Assembly: GCF_014695585.1 (NCBI RefSeq)
Contig: NZ_JACJON010000067.1
Coordinates: 62,001 to 126,000 of the forward strand
Direction of reading: 5' to 3'
DNA from: Microcoleus sp. FACHB-831
GTDB taxonomy: Bacteria; Cyanobacteriota; Cyanobacteriia; Cyanobacteriales; FACHB-T130
DNA length: 64,000 nt
The notes under the pieces: generated by a model
What the model saw: the letters and a program-made list of their open reading frames with translations, nothing else
The model's database searches: none
Told to the model about the DNA's origin: nothing
Made by a program: the position numbers and the translations under genes
Part shown: positions 9,645 to 18,812 of the stretch, one piece after another
Numbering within the stretch: position 1 is the first letter of the stretch
Layout of the letters: the number at the start of each line of letters is the position of its first letter

Positions 9645-11525
9645 TCAAGCAGGATGGAAATAATCGTATATTTCCTGAGCTAAACGCGGGCCAATTCCAG
9701 ACACTTCAGATAGCTGTTTTGGTGAGGCTTCACGGATGTAGTCGATGGAGTGAAAATGCGCTAATAGTAGCTTTTGTCGATGGAATCCCAGTCCTGGAAT
9801 TTCATCTAAGCGCGATCGCCTTAATTTATCGCTCCTCTGTTGTCTGTGGAAAGTAACAGCAAATCGGTGCGCTTCATCCCGCAATCTTCGCAATAGTTGC
9901 ACTCCCGGTTGTTCTGCATCTGTCTCCAACGGGGAAGACTCACCTGGTAAGAATATCTCCTCTCTCTGTTTGGCTAAACTTACTACTCGCAAATCTTCCA
10001 TTAAGTTCATCTCTTGCAAGACTGCCACAACAGATGAAAGTTGACCTTTTCCACCATCAATCATCACCAAATCTGGCCAATCTGAGTTCCCGACGCGCTG
10101 CATTTGCGGATCTTCTGCATACTTGCGGAAGCGGCGGCTAATTACTTCAGCTAAACTGGCAAAGTCGTCAGAGTGACCCGATTTTACTTCGGGATTTTTA
10201 ATTTTGTAGTGGCGATAGTGTTGTTTAGCTGGTAGTCCGTCAATAAATACTACTTGCGATGCTACGGCATTTGAACCTTGAATGTGGGAAATGTCGTAAC
10301 CTTCAATGCGATGAGGTAATTCCGGCAAATCGAGAATGGCGGCTAAATCTTGCATCGCCTCGGAGTTGCGATCGCCTACTTTTTGCGTCCGTTCTAGTTC
10401 GTAATGAGCGTTGCGCTCCACCATTTCAATTAGTTCTGCTTTTGTCTGTCGTTGCGGAGCCAAAATTGTAACTTTACGCCCTTTGCGACTGGTTAAAAAT
10501 TCTGCCAGCATTTCACCTTCTGGTAACTCATGTTGTACCAGAATTTCAGTTGGAATTTCTACCGAATCGGCGTTTTGATAATGTTCTTCTAACACCCGTT
10601 GTAAAATAGCCCCAGGCGTACCCGATTGCGCGTCTGCTACGAATCCTAATCTACCTACTAACCGCCCAGCGCGAATTTGGAATAATTGAATGCAGGCGTG
10701 TTGGTCGTCAGCGGCTAGAGCGATCGCATCCCGCGATACTGTATCGTCAGGTAAAGATACTTTTTGATCGGCACTCAGCGACTTCAAGCCACCAATTTGA
10801 TCGCGCATCCTCGCTGCTGCCTCAAAGTTTAATTCTTCAGCAGCTTTTTCCATATTCGACTTGAGAGTATCAATCAATTCCCCCGTCCTTCCCTGAAAAA
10901 CCATCGCTATTTTTTGGATGGTTTTGCGGTATTCTTCTGGGGAAATTAATCCTTGACACACGCCAGGACAACGCCCCAGATCGTAGTTTAGACAAGCACG
11001 ATCTTTAAACAACGGTTGAGGACGCTGGCGCATAGGAAAAAGCCTTTTAGCCAGTCTGAGAGTTGTTCTCAACAGATGAGCATCTACAAAAGGCCCGTAA
11101 TATTTGTCTCCTTTCTTTCCTATCCTGCGGTTGCGGGTGATGAAAATACGCGGATAATCTTCTGACCAGGTAACTAAAACATAGGGATATTTTTTGTCAT
11201 CTTTGAGGAGTACGTTGAAGTAGGGTTGGTGTTGCTTGACTAAATTGGCTTCTAGCGCTAATGCTTCGGCTTCGGTGTCGGTGACGATGAACTCGATCTC
11301 AGCCACTTGGCGTACCATCATGGCGATGCGATCGCTTAGTTTTTGTTTGTCGCGGAAGTAAGAACGCACGCGCGATCGCAGTTTCTTAGATTTGCCTATA
11401 TATAGGATGCGATCGCTTGCGTCCCGCATGAAATATACCCCCGGTTCCGGCGGAATCTCCTTGAGGCGTTTTTCCAAGCGTTCTGGATCTTTAACGAGAG
11501 TTAGGGTTTGAGCAGATGTTGTCAC
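9645..11525 (-). CDS. uvrC: UvrABC system protein C (excinuclease subunit C)
   Basis: UvrC makes the two incisions around a bulky lesion in nucleotide excision repair, on UvrB-DNA complexes in the cytoplasm. Visible in order: a GIY-YIG nuclease domain (GVYFMRD...[13 protein letters not shown], residues ~27-60), a Cys cluster ([15 protein letters not shown]), a UVR motif that binds UvrB ([14 protein letters not shown], ~215), the RNase H-like nuclease domain ([24 protein letters not shown]), and a tandem helix-hairpin-helix end ([16 protein letters not shown]). Length 626 residues, normal for the family. The start codon is GTG; no ATG occurs before the GIY domain. The gene stands alone between the GUN4 kinase and a small divergent gene. 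Confidence 0.98.
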   Translation of the reverse strand: MTTSAQTLTLVKDPERLEKRLKEIPPEPGVYFMRDASDRILYIGKSKKLRSRVRSYFRDKQKLSDRIAMMVRQVAEIEFIVTDTEAEALALEANLVKQHQPYFNVLLKDDKKYPYVLVTWSEDYPRIFITRNRRIGKKGDKYYGPFVDAHLLRTTLRLAKRLFPMRQRPQPLFKDRACLNYDLGRCPGVCQGLISPEEYRKTIQKIAMVFQGRTGELIDTLKSNMEKAAEELNFEAAARMRDQIGGLKSLSADQKVSLPDDTVSRDAIALAADDQHACIQLFQIRAGRLVGRLGFVADAQSGTPGAILQRVLEEHYQNADSVEIPTEILVQHELPEGEMLAEFLTSRKGRKVTILAPQRQTKAELIEMVERNAHYELERTQKVGDRNSEAMQDLAAILDLPELPHRIEGYDISHIQGSNAVASQVVFIDGLPAKQHYRHYKIKNPEVKSGHSDDFASLAEVISRRFRKYAEDPQMQRVGNSDWPDLVMIDGGKGQLSSVVAVLQEMNLMEDLRVVSLAKQREEIFLPGESSPLETDAEQPGVQLLRRLRDEAHRFAVTFHRQQRSDKLRRSRLDEIPGLGFHRQKLLLAHFHSIDYIREASPKQLSEVSGIGPRLAQEIYDYFHPA

Positions 11526-11718
11526 AAGCAGCAGTTCAACTTTATGAGGATAACTAAACTATTAACTTTTGGTTAAAAATAAGGTTTTTTCTGTAAAATT
11601 TCTGTGAATTTGCGGTTTTTCTCTAGCAATCAGCCAATTTGCTGATTACTCTGTCTAAAGATAGTTGTTAAATTTATAAATGTGTAGTAAACAAATTGTC
11701 CCCTACTGGAAATAAGTC

Positions 11719-12003
11719 ATGAATATGGAAGATTTTGAGTCCAAGTATCGGGACGCCATAGATGAAATCCTTAATCAACTTCAAACATTAACTCTCGTGG
11801 TAGCACGAGCCGAAACTAAGATTTCAGAAATTGGCAATTCTGTGCAGAAACTCAGCCTTACGGTTGAAGAATTCATCACCGTAAACAGAAGTCAAGAAAT
11901 TCAGCCCAACCAAGCCGAAGTTAGCGAAATTCAGCCCAACCAAGCCGAAGTTAGCGAGTCAGATTGGCCAATTCTTCCTGAATCGCCTGACTCAGAGCGT
12001 TGA
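11719..12003 (+). CDS. Small acidic coiled-coil protein with tandem repeat, unknown function
   Basis: A 94-residue protein. Residues ~5-60 look like a continuous amphipathic helix or coiled coil (RDAIDEILNQLQTLTLVV). The C-terminal third is acidic and contains the ten-residue unit EIQPNQAEVS twice in a row. A GGAA ribosome-binding element lies 10 bases before the ATG. The last 53 bases overlap, in antisense, the 3' end of the response regulator gene at 11951-12358. I do not recognise a family. The coding call rests on the good start, the length and the in-frame repeat. Confidence 0.6.
   Translation: MNMEDFESKYRDAIDEILNQLQTLTLVVARAETKISEIGNSVQKLSLTVEEFITVNRSQEIQPNQAEVSEIQPNQAEVSESDWPILPESPDSER
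11896..11955 (+). repeat. Tandem 30-bp direct repeat, two copies
   Basis: Units 11896-11925 and 11926-11955 are identical. Each encodes EIQPNQAEVS in the small coiled-coil gene. The second unit runs into the stop codon of the antisense response regulator (11951-11953). Perfect identity implies a recent duplication. Confidence 0.95.
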
Positions 12004-12358
12004 GATTTACGGGTTTAACGAAGTATCGACGAGCGCCCAAACTAATAGCTCGTTGTTTATCGGCTTCAAAAGCAAAAGCTGAGACTACAATCACGGGGAC
12101 CTGCGGCCAATCTGACCTCTGTTTGATTTGCTCTAAGAGAGTGTAGCCATCAATCTCTGGTAACTTTAAGTCTAGCAAAACTAAGTGAGGCTGGAATTGC
12201 GCCTGGGTCTGAAAAAACTTATAGCCATCGGCCAATTTAAAGACCTCATAGCCAAAGTAGCTGAGGTAGTCACTCAGCATTTCTCGATTCGTATCGTTGT
12301 CTTCAACCAGCAAAATTCGTAAGGCTGACACTGTTCTTGACGCTGATGAATCACTCAT
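11951..12358 (-). CDS. Single-domain response regulator (CheY-like)
   Basis: A 135-residue receiver domain with no output domain. The acidic pocket is in LLVEDNDTNREM, the acceptor Asp in LLDLKLPEIDG, the conserved Thr/Ser position in VVSAFAF, and the Lys in YFVKPVN. DNDTNR is typical of receivers that take phosphate from hybrid kinases. It probably works as a phosphorelay intermediate or by protein contact. Its partner kinase is unknown, although several orphan hybrid kinases lie nearby. Its 3' end overlaps the convergent small gene by 53 bp, and the M3 peptidase gene diverges from its 5' side. Confidence 0.9.
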   Translation of the reverse strand: MSDSSASRTVSALRILLVEDNDTNREMLSDYLSYFGYEVFKLADGYKFFQTQAQFQPHLVLLDLKLPEIDGYTLLEQIKQRSDWPQVPVIVVSAFAFEADKQRAISLGARRYFVKPVNLNALSQAIQEELANLTR

Positions 12359-12419
12359 AAAGTTTTTGCTAACATCATAACCCAGTCTCTAAACCTCATT
12401 TTGATACGGGAGTTTGATT

Positions 12420-14246
12420 TTGGTTCAAACATCAGAAAACCCAGCTGGCGCTGGTTTGACCCAGCTGGACAGTCCGCAGGAATGGAACCTCTCAGACCTT
12501 TACCAGGGTTTTGACGACCCCCAGCTAAAGCTGGATCTCGAAGCACTCCAGCAGACGGCGACCGAGTTTCGTGGAAACTACCGGGGAAAGGTAGCAGAAC
12601 TGACCCCCGAACAAGTGGCGCAATGTCTGCAACAGCTAGAAGCGATTAACGAAAAAGCTGGTTATCTCTACGCCTTCCCCTCGCTTGTCTTCTCAGCAGA
12701 TACTCGCAATACCCAAGCGAAGCAATTTCTCGACAAGGTGATGGAAGCGCTCACGGGAATTGAAAACCAGTTGCTGTTTTTCGACTTAGAACTGCAAAAT
12801 CTCAACTCAGAGAAATTCTCGGATTTGCAGTCGTCACCCTTATTGCAAACTTACAGCCACTATATAGAGCGTATCGCTGAGTTTCGCCCTCACAAGCTTT
12901 CTGAGGAAGTGGAGCAAACCCGCAACCAAAGTAATCTTACTGGACGACAGGCGTTTATTCAGTTGCGGTCAGTTCATTTAGGCGAACAGGAATATCAACC
13001 AGTCACTACGCCTGACGGAAAATCTGCGAATACAGAAGCTGAATTGGGTGCGCTACTGTTTCACCCAGAGTCCGCCGTGCGCTACGACGCCTATAAGTCT
13101 GTGCGACAGGTGATGCAGCAGCACAATTCATTGTACGGCTTCATTCTGAATACGGTTTCGCAAGATCATCGCATTGAAAGTCAAATGCGGGGTTACACTT
13201 CAACTCTGCACAAGCAACTGTTAGCAGATGAAGTGTCTGAACCCGTTTTCCGGGCAATCATGGAGGGGACGCGCAGCCGGTTTGACTTGTTTCAACGCTA
13301 TTACCGGTTGAAGGGAGAAGCACTGGGGCAAAAAATCCGCATCTGCGATATTTATGCACCTTGGACAATTGGCGACGAACCTACTGCGCCAGTCAACTAT
13401 AAGGCTGGGGTGGAAACTCTGCTATCTGCGTTGGAGCAGTTTGATGTTAATTATGCTCGTCGTGCAGAAGAATTCTTTGTGAACAACTGGGTGGATGCGA
13501 AGTTGCGTCCTGGTAAACGCGGCGGTGCGTTTTGTTCTTACACTCACGGTAAGCACAGTTATCTCTTGCTGTCTTACACCGAGGATTACAACTCGCTGTT
13601 TACTTTAGCGCACGAGATGGGGCACGGGTTGCATTTTGCGTGGATAGGCGATCGCCAAACCTATTTCAACAGCAATCCGCCGATGGTGCTGGCAGAAATT
13701 GCTTCTACTTTCAACGAACTGCTGCTACTCGATTACTTGCTTAAAACAGCCGCCGATGACAAAAAACTAGGAAAATCTCTGTTAACTCGGCAACTAGAAG
13801 ATCAGCTAAATCTGCTATTCCGTCAAAGCACCATCAGCCGCTTAGAGTTGGCCATTCACGATCGCGCCGCGCAAAGTAGTTTCGATCGCCTTTTTGTTAA
13901 TGAAAAATGGACTGAACTCTACCAGGAACTTTGTGGCGATGCGGTAGAAATGCTGCCAGAACACCAGTACGACTGGGCGCGGATTGGTCACATCTACTTT
14001 AAGCCGTTCTATTGCTACCAGTACACGGCTTCTAATATTGTCAGCCTTGCCTGTTATCAGAAATATCGCCAAGTGGGGCGCGACTTCATACCCGGTTATT
14101 TTGAGTTACTCGCAGCTGGGGGAAGTATGAATCAAGTGGAAGCGTTACGCAAGTATGTGGGCATAGATATCGAAGATCCATCTACTATAAGCAGCGCTTT
14201 GGATTATGTGGAAAATCTGATTTCGCAGCTGCAAGCGACGCTTTAA
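12420..14246 (+). CDS. M3 family oligoendopeptidase (PepF/thimet type)
   Basis: A cytosolic zinc oligopeptidase that degrades short peptides. The zinc site is HEMGH within LAHEMGHGLHF, with the third ligand Glu in VLAEIASTFNE about 25 residues later. The N-terminal two thirds are helical, as in M3 peptidases, and the length of about 608 residues is normal. There is no ATG. TTG codons occur at 12414 and 12420. The GGGAG at 12408-12412 sits 7 bases before the TTG at 12420, which is ideal spacing, so I chose that start. A strong terminator follows at 14253-14286. The gene diverges from the response regulator gene. Confidence 0.93.
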   Translation: MVQTSENPAGAGLTQLDSPQEWNLSDLYQGFDDPQLKLDLEALQQTATEFRGNYRGKVAELTPEQVAQCLQQLEAINEKAGYLYAFPSLVFSADTRNTQAKQFLDKVMEALTGIENQLLFFDLELQNLNSEKFSDLQSSPLLQTYSHYIERIAEFRPHKLSEEVEQTRNQSNLTGRQAFIQLRSVHLGEQEYQPVTTPDGKSANTEAELGALLFHPESAVRYDAYKSVRQVMQQHNSLYGFILNTVSQDHRIESQMRGYTSTLHKQLLADEVSEPVFRAIMEGTRSRFDLFQRYYRLKGEALGQKIRICDIYAPWTIGDEPTAPVNYKAGVETLLSALEQFDVNYARRAEEFFVNNWVDAKLRPGKRGGAFCSYTHGKHSYLLLSYTEDYNSLFTLAHEMGHGLHFAWIGDRQTYFNSNPPMVLAEIASTFNELLLLDYLLKTAADDKKLGKSLLTRQLEDQLNLLFRQSTISRLELAIHDRAAQSSFDRLFVNEKWTELYQELCGDAVEMLPEHQYDWARIGHIYFKPFYCYQYTASNIVSLACYQKYRQVGRDFIPGYFELLAAGGSMNQVEALRKYVGIDIEDPSTISSALDYVENLISQLQATL

Positions 14247-14252
14247 GCGCAA

Positions 14253-14286
14253 TAAAAAAAGGGAGCTAATTGCTCCCTGACTTTTT
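14253..14286. terminator. Bidirectional rho-independent terminator
   Basis: A hairpin GGGAGC-TAATT-GCTCCC (14261-14277) has an A-tract on its left and CTTTTT on its right. It can therefore end both the M3 peptidase transcript (+) and the convergent PEP-CTERM gene transcript (-). Confidence 0.9.
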
Positions 14287-14313
14287 AGGCTGAGATTTTG
14301 GAAGGTTAGAAAC

Positions 14314-15207
14314 TTAAGCTTGTTTCATCAGCTTGCGCTTGGATGCCAAGATTCCACCCAGAGCCATAAGTGCTAGCACTGATGATGGTTCTGGCACTGC
14401 TTTTGAACCAGGCATCTTAACCTCATAGTTGCCGTTGTGAGACTTGCCATCAGCTCCTTGTCCTGCACCGTTGACTAAGCCAGAATTTGTTGCAAGGAAG
14501 CTGTAGAGGTAGTCAGTCTTGCCATCGTAAGTGTACTTGACGACTTCGCTAGCTTGGAATCCGTTTGGCAACAAGCTTGCAAAGCTGGCAAATTTTGGCG
14601 AATTAGCATAAGCCTCTTTTAAATTGAAGTGACCCGCCAGCCCAATGCTGATCTCGCCAGTGCTGTCATTTTGGTTGACGTAAGAGATGTTAGGGTCGCT
14701 GCTTGCTTGGAATCCCCCAAGGCCGAAAAAGGAAGTATACATATTTGCAGCAATACCGCTTCCAACAACACCACCGTAACCAGCCTTGGTGATGAAATCG
14801 TTAAACCACTTGTTAGCAAGGTTTGTCTGTCCGTATGTTTTTGGTCCGGCTCCAAACCAGTCAGATTCGGTCAGGCTGCTTAAGGTGATGTCTTTACCGC
14901 CAATTTGACCTGTCAAGGTGGTGTTCTTTGTGAAGTCAAAATTAGCTTGTTCGCTGCTACGTCTTAACTCTACGTTCCCTGTAGGGCTTGCGGCGTTGCC
15001 ACTTAGGGCTTTTTGCACGTTTGCTGCATTATTTGGCACTAGAAAGGTATTAGTACCATCGGAATCATAAACGTAATAGTCGCTGGCTGCTGTTCCGCCA
15101 ATGGTAGCCCCTGTTAGAGTTCCAGCAAAGGCAGGGGCGGTGGCGATCGCGCTCATTCCAGCCGCTACAGATGCACCTATCAAAAATTTTTTAACGATTC
15201 CTACCAT
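14314..15207 (-). CDS. PEP-CTERM sorting-domain exported protein
   Basis: A 297-residue secreted protein. It has an N-terminal signal peptide (KKFLIGASVAAGMSAIATA, cleavage after AFA) and a C-terminal PEP-CTERM anchor: VPEPSSV, a hydrophobic stretch, then the basic end SKRKLMKQA. Proteins of this kind are sorted by exosortase and in cyanobacteria are exported or surface-bound. The middle is Gly/Ser/Asn-rich and contains GLAGHFNLKEAY. It resembles a cyanobacterial PEP-CTERM subfamily (possibly NF038130), a name I give from memory only. GGAGAAA sits just before the ATG. The gene is monocistronic, ending in the shared terminator at 14253-14286. No exosortase gene is in this window. Function unknown. 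Confidence 0.9.
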   Translation of the reverse strand: MVGIVKKFLIGASVAAGMSAIATAPAFAGTLTGATIGGTAASDYYVYDSDGTNTFLVPNNAANVQKALSGNAASPTGNVELRRSSEQANFDFTKNTTLTGQIGGKDITLSSLTESDWFGAGPKTYGQTNLANKWFNDFITKAGYGGVVGSGIAANMYTSFFGLGGFQASSDPNISYVNQNDSTGEISIGLAGHFNLKEAYANSPKFASFASLLPNGFQASEVVKYTYDGKTDYLYSFLATNSGLVNGAGQGADGKSHNGNYEVKMPGSKAVPEPSSVLALMALGGILASKRKLMKQA

Positions 15208-15414
15208 TTCTGTTTCTCCGTAATTTCTAGGGTTAACTTTAAGTGCGCGATCGCTCTTGGGATTGTCCGCTTTATTAATTGATTCTGCGAATACTACAAT
15301 TTTTTTTGCAACCTGAGTTTTTCTATTTGTTTACTCTTATCAACCCCAAGATTTCTTTAGTTCCAATATATGCGACTCTTCAACTCAACTAATAAAGTTA
15401 TCGTGAATTTACCG

Positions 15415-15522
15415 TTAGGCTGAGGTAAAGAATAGACAATAACCACGTTTATCTTTCTGCTGCTGCTTTGCCCCAACAGGTTGGCCATCTTGCTTGGCGT
15501 TTCCCGCGATCCCTAGAGCCAT
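15415..15522 (-). CDS. Possible 35-residue ORF or gene remnant
   Basis: The frame reads MALGIAGNAKQDGQPVG, continues Gln/Lys-rich and ends at TAA. It has a GGCGG-like element just before the ATG, and the frame stays open 13 codons further upstream to a TAA. It could be a tiny gene, the broken 3' end of a lost gene, or repeat sequence that happens to be open. No family recognised. Confidence 0.2.
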   Translation of the reverse strand: MALGIAGNAKQDGQPVGAKQQQKDKRGYCLFFTSA

Positions 15523-15671
15523 CTGACCGCCTTGATAGCGTTTGCCTTGTACTTATGCTGCTGCGAAGAGCGCTATGCGATCGCGTTTCTGCGGGTTAAT
15601 TATTTTAAATTTTGTCCTTAGTGCCTAAATTGTAAACACCACACTAGGGAAATTTTGCCTTCTACTTTTAT

Positions 15672-15724
15672 AGCTTTTTTGCCCTAACGTCATCCGTATT
15701 AATACGACCGTAAAAACACTGATA
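15672..15724. repeat. Diverged copy of the aminotransferase 3'-end sequence
   Basis: It aligns with 15974-16025. Both contain a pyrimidine block (GCTTTTT), CGTCA, the palindromic core GTATTAATAC and AAACACTGATA. It lies about 300 bp downstream of the aminotransferase stop codon. Confidence 0.6.
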
Positions 15725-15973
15725 CGGTCTTAATTGCCCCTTACAAGACAGTTGCTATATCCAGGGTATTTTCTGCAATCTAGGCTGTTTTACGACACCG
15801 AAAAATTTTGTAATAATAGTTAATATAATTATGCTTTGATAGAACAAGCTAACGCATTTGATAGAGCTTGTGTTGCACTTGTATTGGGCTTAACCGATTA
15901 GCTCGGTCTGTTTTTATAAGCTTTTTGTACAAACCCTTAATGTGGAATGGGGCAATTGCAAGTTAAAGCTTAA

Positions 15974-16025
15974 GGCTTTTTGTGCAAGAACCGTCAGTAT
16001 TAATACGAGCGCAGAAACACTGATA
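15974..16025. repeat. Repeat copy spanning the aminotransferase stop codon
   Basis: The partner of 15672-15724. The core GTATTAATAC contains the stop codon (TAA on the minus strand, 16000-16002), so this copy encodes the last residues of the aminotransferase. Confidence 0.6.
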
Positions 16026-17220
16026 TCCTATCAACAGCGGCTTCCAAAATATGTGGCTCATGCACTAAGGCAAATCGGACATATCCTTCACCAGATTTGC
16101 CAAACCCAGCCCCAGGCGATGCAGCAACACCAGTATTTTCAACTAGCTTCGTACAAAATTCAACGGAATTTTCTGCCCAATTTTCTGGCAGCTTTGCCCA
16201 CACATACATGGTGGCGTCTGGGGTATTTACGTGCCAGCCAATGCGATGCAGCGCATTGATAAAGGCATCCCGGCGACTGCGAAAAGTATCTACCATCGCC
16301 TTGACACCTTCTTGCGGCCCGCTCAGGGCGGCGATCGCGCCGTTGAAAATACCCTTATACTGATTAAAATCTACTGCGGCTTTTACCTGCCGCAATGCCC
16401 TGATTAGGTCGGCATTTCCAATAGCATATCCCACCCGAAAGCCACCCATGTTGTAAGACTTGGAAAGAGTAAAAAACTCAATGGAAACGCTTTTATCGGG
16501 GTCGGCTTGGAGAATGGAAGGGGCTAGAGATGTTGGATTAGAGATTAGCCCTGCTTCCGGGGTGTGTTCGTTTCCGTCTTGGGGAAATACCAAATCAACG
16601 TAAGGAAAATCGTGAACTAAAACTATATTGTGTTGCTGGCAAAAAGCAACAGCTTCTTTGAAAAAAGATAAAGGAGCGATCGCGGCTGTGGGGTTGTGGG
16701 GATAACTTAGCACCATCATCCGCGATTGGGCTAAGACTGGTGCTGGTATATCTTCAAAAACAGGCAAAAATTTATTCTCAGCCACTATTGGCATCGGGTA
16801 TATCTGACCGCTAGCCAAATAAACGCCACCCACATGCGAAGGATAGCCCGGATCGAGCAGCAGGGCAAAATCTCCCGGATTTAACACGGCTAATGGTAAA
16901 TGGGCTGTCCCTTCCTGAGAACCAATCAGGGGAAGCACCTCAGTTTCTGGATCGACAGGGATGCCGTACTTCTGGGTATACCAGTTTGCCGCAGCAATAC
17001 GGAAATCTTTAGTAGCGTTAAACAGCAAATAGCCGTGAGTGCTGGGGTCAGATAAGGATTGGGCGATCGCATCAATAACATGAGGCGATGTTGGTAAATC
17101 AGAAGACCCCAGTGACAGGTCAATTATGTCCTTTCCAGATGCCCTAGATGCAGCCTTGGCTCGATCCATATCGGCAAAGACATTGGATTGCAATGGTTGT
17201 AAACGCTTGGCAAATTGCAT
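16000..17220 (-). CDS. Class I/II PLP aminotransferase (LL-diaminopimelate aminotransferase-like)
   Basis: A 406-residue fold-type I aminotransferase. Visible: the N-terminal IIDLSLGSSDLPTSP, the PLP-phosphate motif GSQEGTAHLP, NPT in SYPHNPTAAIA, the Asp/Tyr pair in VHDFPYVDL, the PLP lysine in FTLSKSYNMGGFRVG, and the substrate Arg in GYVRFALVHE. It resembles the DapL/DapC group, which makes LL-diaminopimelate or serves as a general aromatic/Asp aminotransferase, so the exact substrate is uncertain. It may belong to lysine and peptidoglycan precursor synthesis. The ATG is the only reasonable start. The 3' end lies in a repeated sequence element. A thioredoxin gene lies upstream in the same orientation, about 100 bp away. 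Confidence 0.9.
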   Translation of the reverse strand: MQFAKRLQPLQSNVFADMDRAKAASRASGKDIIDLSLGSSDLPTSPHVIDAIAQSLSDPSTHGYLLFNATKDFRIAAANWYTQKYGIPVDPETEVLPLIGSQEGTAHLPLAVLNPGDFALLLDPGYPSHVGGVYLASGQIYPMPIVAENKFLPVFEDIPAPVLAQSRMMVLSYPHNPTAAIAPLSFFKEAVAFCQQHNIVLVHDFPYVDLVFPQDGNEHTPEAGLISNPTSLAPSILQADPDKSVSIEFFTLSKSYNMGGFRVGYAIGNADLIRALRQVKAAVDFNQYKGIFNGAIAALSGPQEGVKAMVDTFRSRRDAFINALHRIGWHVNTPDATMYVWAKLPENWAENSVEFCTKLVENTGVAASPGAGFGKSGEGYVRFALVHEPHILEAAVDRISVFLRSY

Positions 17221-17245
17221 ATTCTATCCTTTGTCTGTTTTCCGC

Positions 17246-17321
17246 TGTCCCGTGTCCGTTGTTCATTGTTCGTAGTTGATGGCAATAAACCAGGAACAAA
17301 GGACAACGAACCATGAACAGT
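17246..17321. repeat. Imperfect inverted repeat of short T/G-rich units
   Basis: The left arm (GTCCGTTGTTCATTGTTCG) and the right arm (GGACAACGAACCATGAAC) are near reverse complements around a ~25-base loop. It fills the gap between the thioredoxin and aminotransferase genes. Similar elements lie at 48699-48820, 57085-57146 and 63268-63336. Confidence 0.65.
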
Positions 17322-17326
17322 GGCAA

Positions 17327-17659
17327 TTAACAACTGCTGAGGTGAGTGTCCAAGAAGCTGGCTAGTTTTGGTTTAGCGATCGCCCCCTCGTAGGATGCAA
17401 TCTCTTGATTGTCTTTAATCAAACGCAGTGCGGGGACTCCTTCCACCTTATATTTAGCGACAGTTTCGCGATTGGCATCTACCTCTATCTTGACGACCTT
17501 GAGGCGATCGCCATAATTTTCGGCTGCCCAAGCCACCGACGGCGACACTAGGCGGCAAGGGCCGCACCATGAAGCCCAAAAATACACTAATACCGGATGC
17601 GAGGATTTCAAAACCTCTGTTTCAAATTCAGCATCGGTAATGGTAATAACGCTGCTCAT
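17327..17659 (-). CDS. Thioredoxin
   Basis: A 110-residue cytosolic thiol-disulfide oxidoreductase with the classic active site WCGPC (Cys32, Cys35) in YFWASWCGPCRLVSP and the cis-Pro in VEGVPALRL. No signal peptide, so it reduces cytosolic proteins, probably with thioredoxin reductase or ferredoxin-thioredoxin reductase. Several thioredoxin types exist in cyanobacteria, and this one differs from canonical TrxA around the active site (RLVSP rather than RMIAP). It is followed on the same strand by the aminotransferase gene, separated by an inverted repeat. Confidence 0.95.
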   Translation of the reverse strand: MSSVITITDAEFETEVLKSSHPVLVYFWASWCGPCRLVSPSVAWAAENYGDRLKVVKIEVDANRETVAKYKVEGVPALRLIKDNQEIASYEGAIAKPKLASFLDTHLSSC

Positions 17660-17804
17660 GCCCCCCTCTGTTAACCGCCATTTATCAACAAACTAAGATT
17701 ACCAAAAAATTTAGGCCAAGATAGTTTATCTGGAACCAGTCAAAACGACAGATGCCCCAGCGCGCCTAGTCTCGGCCAATAAAAGGTTGTGAAAGCAGCG
17801 ATAC

Positions 17805-18575
17805 CTACTGGTTGAGCTTATTTCGTAGTTCTTCCAACTCCGCATCGACCGCTGAATTGGGTTTGTTGGACGACGTTGGGCTAGCTGCGGGTAAGGCTTG
17901 AGTTGGCTGGGAGGTTCCTGGTAGCATCTGAGCTTTCATCGCCGCCAATTCATCATCAACGTCGCTGCCACCTTCGAGCGCCAGAAATTGTTCTTCCAGA
18001 CTAGAACCTGCTATCTCCTGCGCTGCTTGGGAACGAGCTTCCATCATCAAGACTTTCTCTTCCATACGCTCGAAGGCACCCATAGCGCTATTGGTGTTGA
18101 GCGAACCAATCGTGTTTTGCAGTTGCTCCTGAGCTTTGGCAGCTTGCACCCGCGCCTTGAGCATATCCTTCTTGGTCTTGGCTTCAGAAATCTTACTTTC
18201 TAGAGCAATCAGGTTGCGCTTGAGAGTATCCACCTGACCCGTTTGCCCATCAAGCGATGTTTTCAGCGTCGCCGCCGTGTCAGCATGACTCTTCTTGCGG
18301 ACTAGAGCTTCGCGAGCTAGATTTTCATCACCTTTTTGCAAGGCTAACTGGGCGCGTTGCTGCCAGTTATTTGCCTCGGTTTGAGCTTGGTTGTACTGTT
18401 GCTGCGTCCGTTTTTGGGTGGCAATGGCTCTGGCAACCGCCTGACGCAACTGCACCAGGTCTTCTCCCATATCCATGATGGACTGCTCCAGAATTTTTTC
18501 TGGGTCTTCAGCCTTGCTCACCAGGTCGTTCATATTGGCTTTGACGACTCGGCTAATGCGATCGAATAATCCCAT
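17805..18575 (-). CDS. vipp1: Vipp1/IM30, PspA family membrane-remodelling protein
   Basis: A 256-residue coiled-coil protein starting with the amphipathic helix MGLFDRISRVVKANMNDLV and the family signature AEDPEKILEQSI. Long helices follow (QLRQAVARAIATQKRTQQQ). A linker and an extra C-terminal helix (ending AELEELRNKLNQ, residues ~240-256) distinguish Vipp1 from plain PspA. Vipp1 forms rods and rings on thylakoid and plasma membranes, an ESCRT-III-like role in membrane maintenance and stress. A second paralogue lies directly upstream on the same strand, separated by ~240 bp that probably holds its own promoter. High confidence for family, good for the Vipp1 subtype. Confidence 0.94.
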   Translation of the reverse strand: MGLFDRISRVVKANMNDLVSKAEDPEKILEQSIMDMGEDLVQLRQAVARAIATQKRTQQQYNQAQTEANNWQQRAQLALQKGDENLAREALVRKKSHADTAATLKTSLDGQTGQVDTLKRNLIALESKISEAKTKKDMLKARVQAAKAQEQLQNTIGSLNTNSAMGAFERMEEKVLMMEARSQAAQEIAGSSLEEQFLALEGGSDVDDELAAMKAQMLPGTSQPTQALPAASPTSSNKPNSAVDAELEELRNKLNQ

Positions 18576-18812
18576 GACGCTGTTTATCCTCTTGGAATGT
18601 ACTAGGTAAGTATTTGACAGGCTTTTGGTTTGGAGCCTATAAGTTTAATTTAGCTATTTTTGCGGACTGTTCATCGGTTCCGTCTATCAGCCATTCTCCT
18701 CAAGTCTACGGCCAGACTTTGAGCAACTTCGGAAAGCCTTTAGGAAACGTTAAGGACACTAGGCTTCTTAATCCAGTTTAGAAATTTGTAGGCAAAAACG
18801 GTAGATGGGGAC

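Larger units (their letters stand above)
15208..15999. other. Long intergenic region with degenerate and repeated sequence
   Basis: About 790 bp upstream of the PEP-CTERM gene and downstream of the aminotransferase gene. It contains a possible 35-codon frame (15415-15522, minus), one copy of a repeat also present at the aminotransferase 3' end (15672-15724), and A/T-rich sequence near 15800. The promoter of the PEP-CTERM gene should lie just above 15207, but no convincing -10 box could be fixed. Confidence 0.6.
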
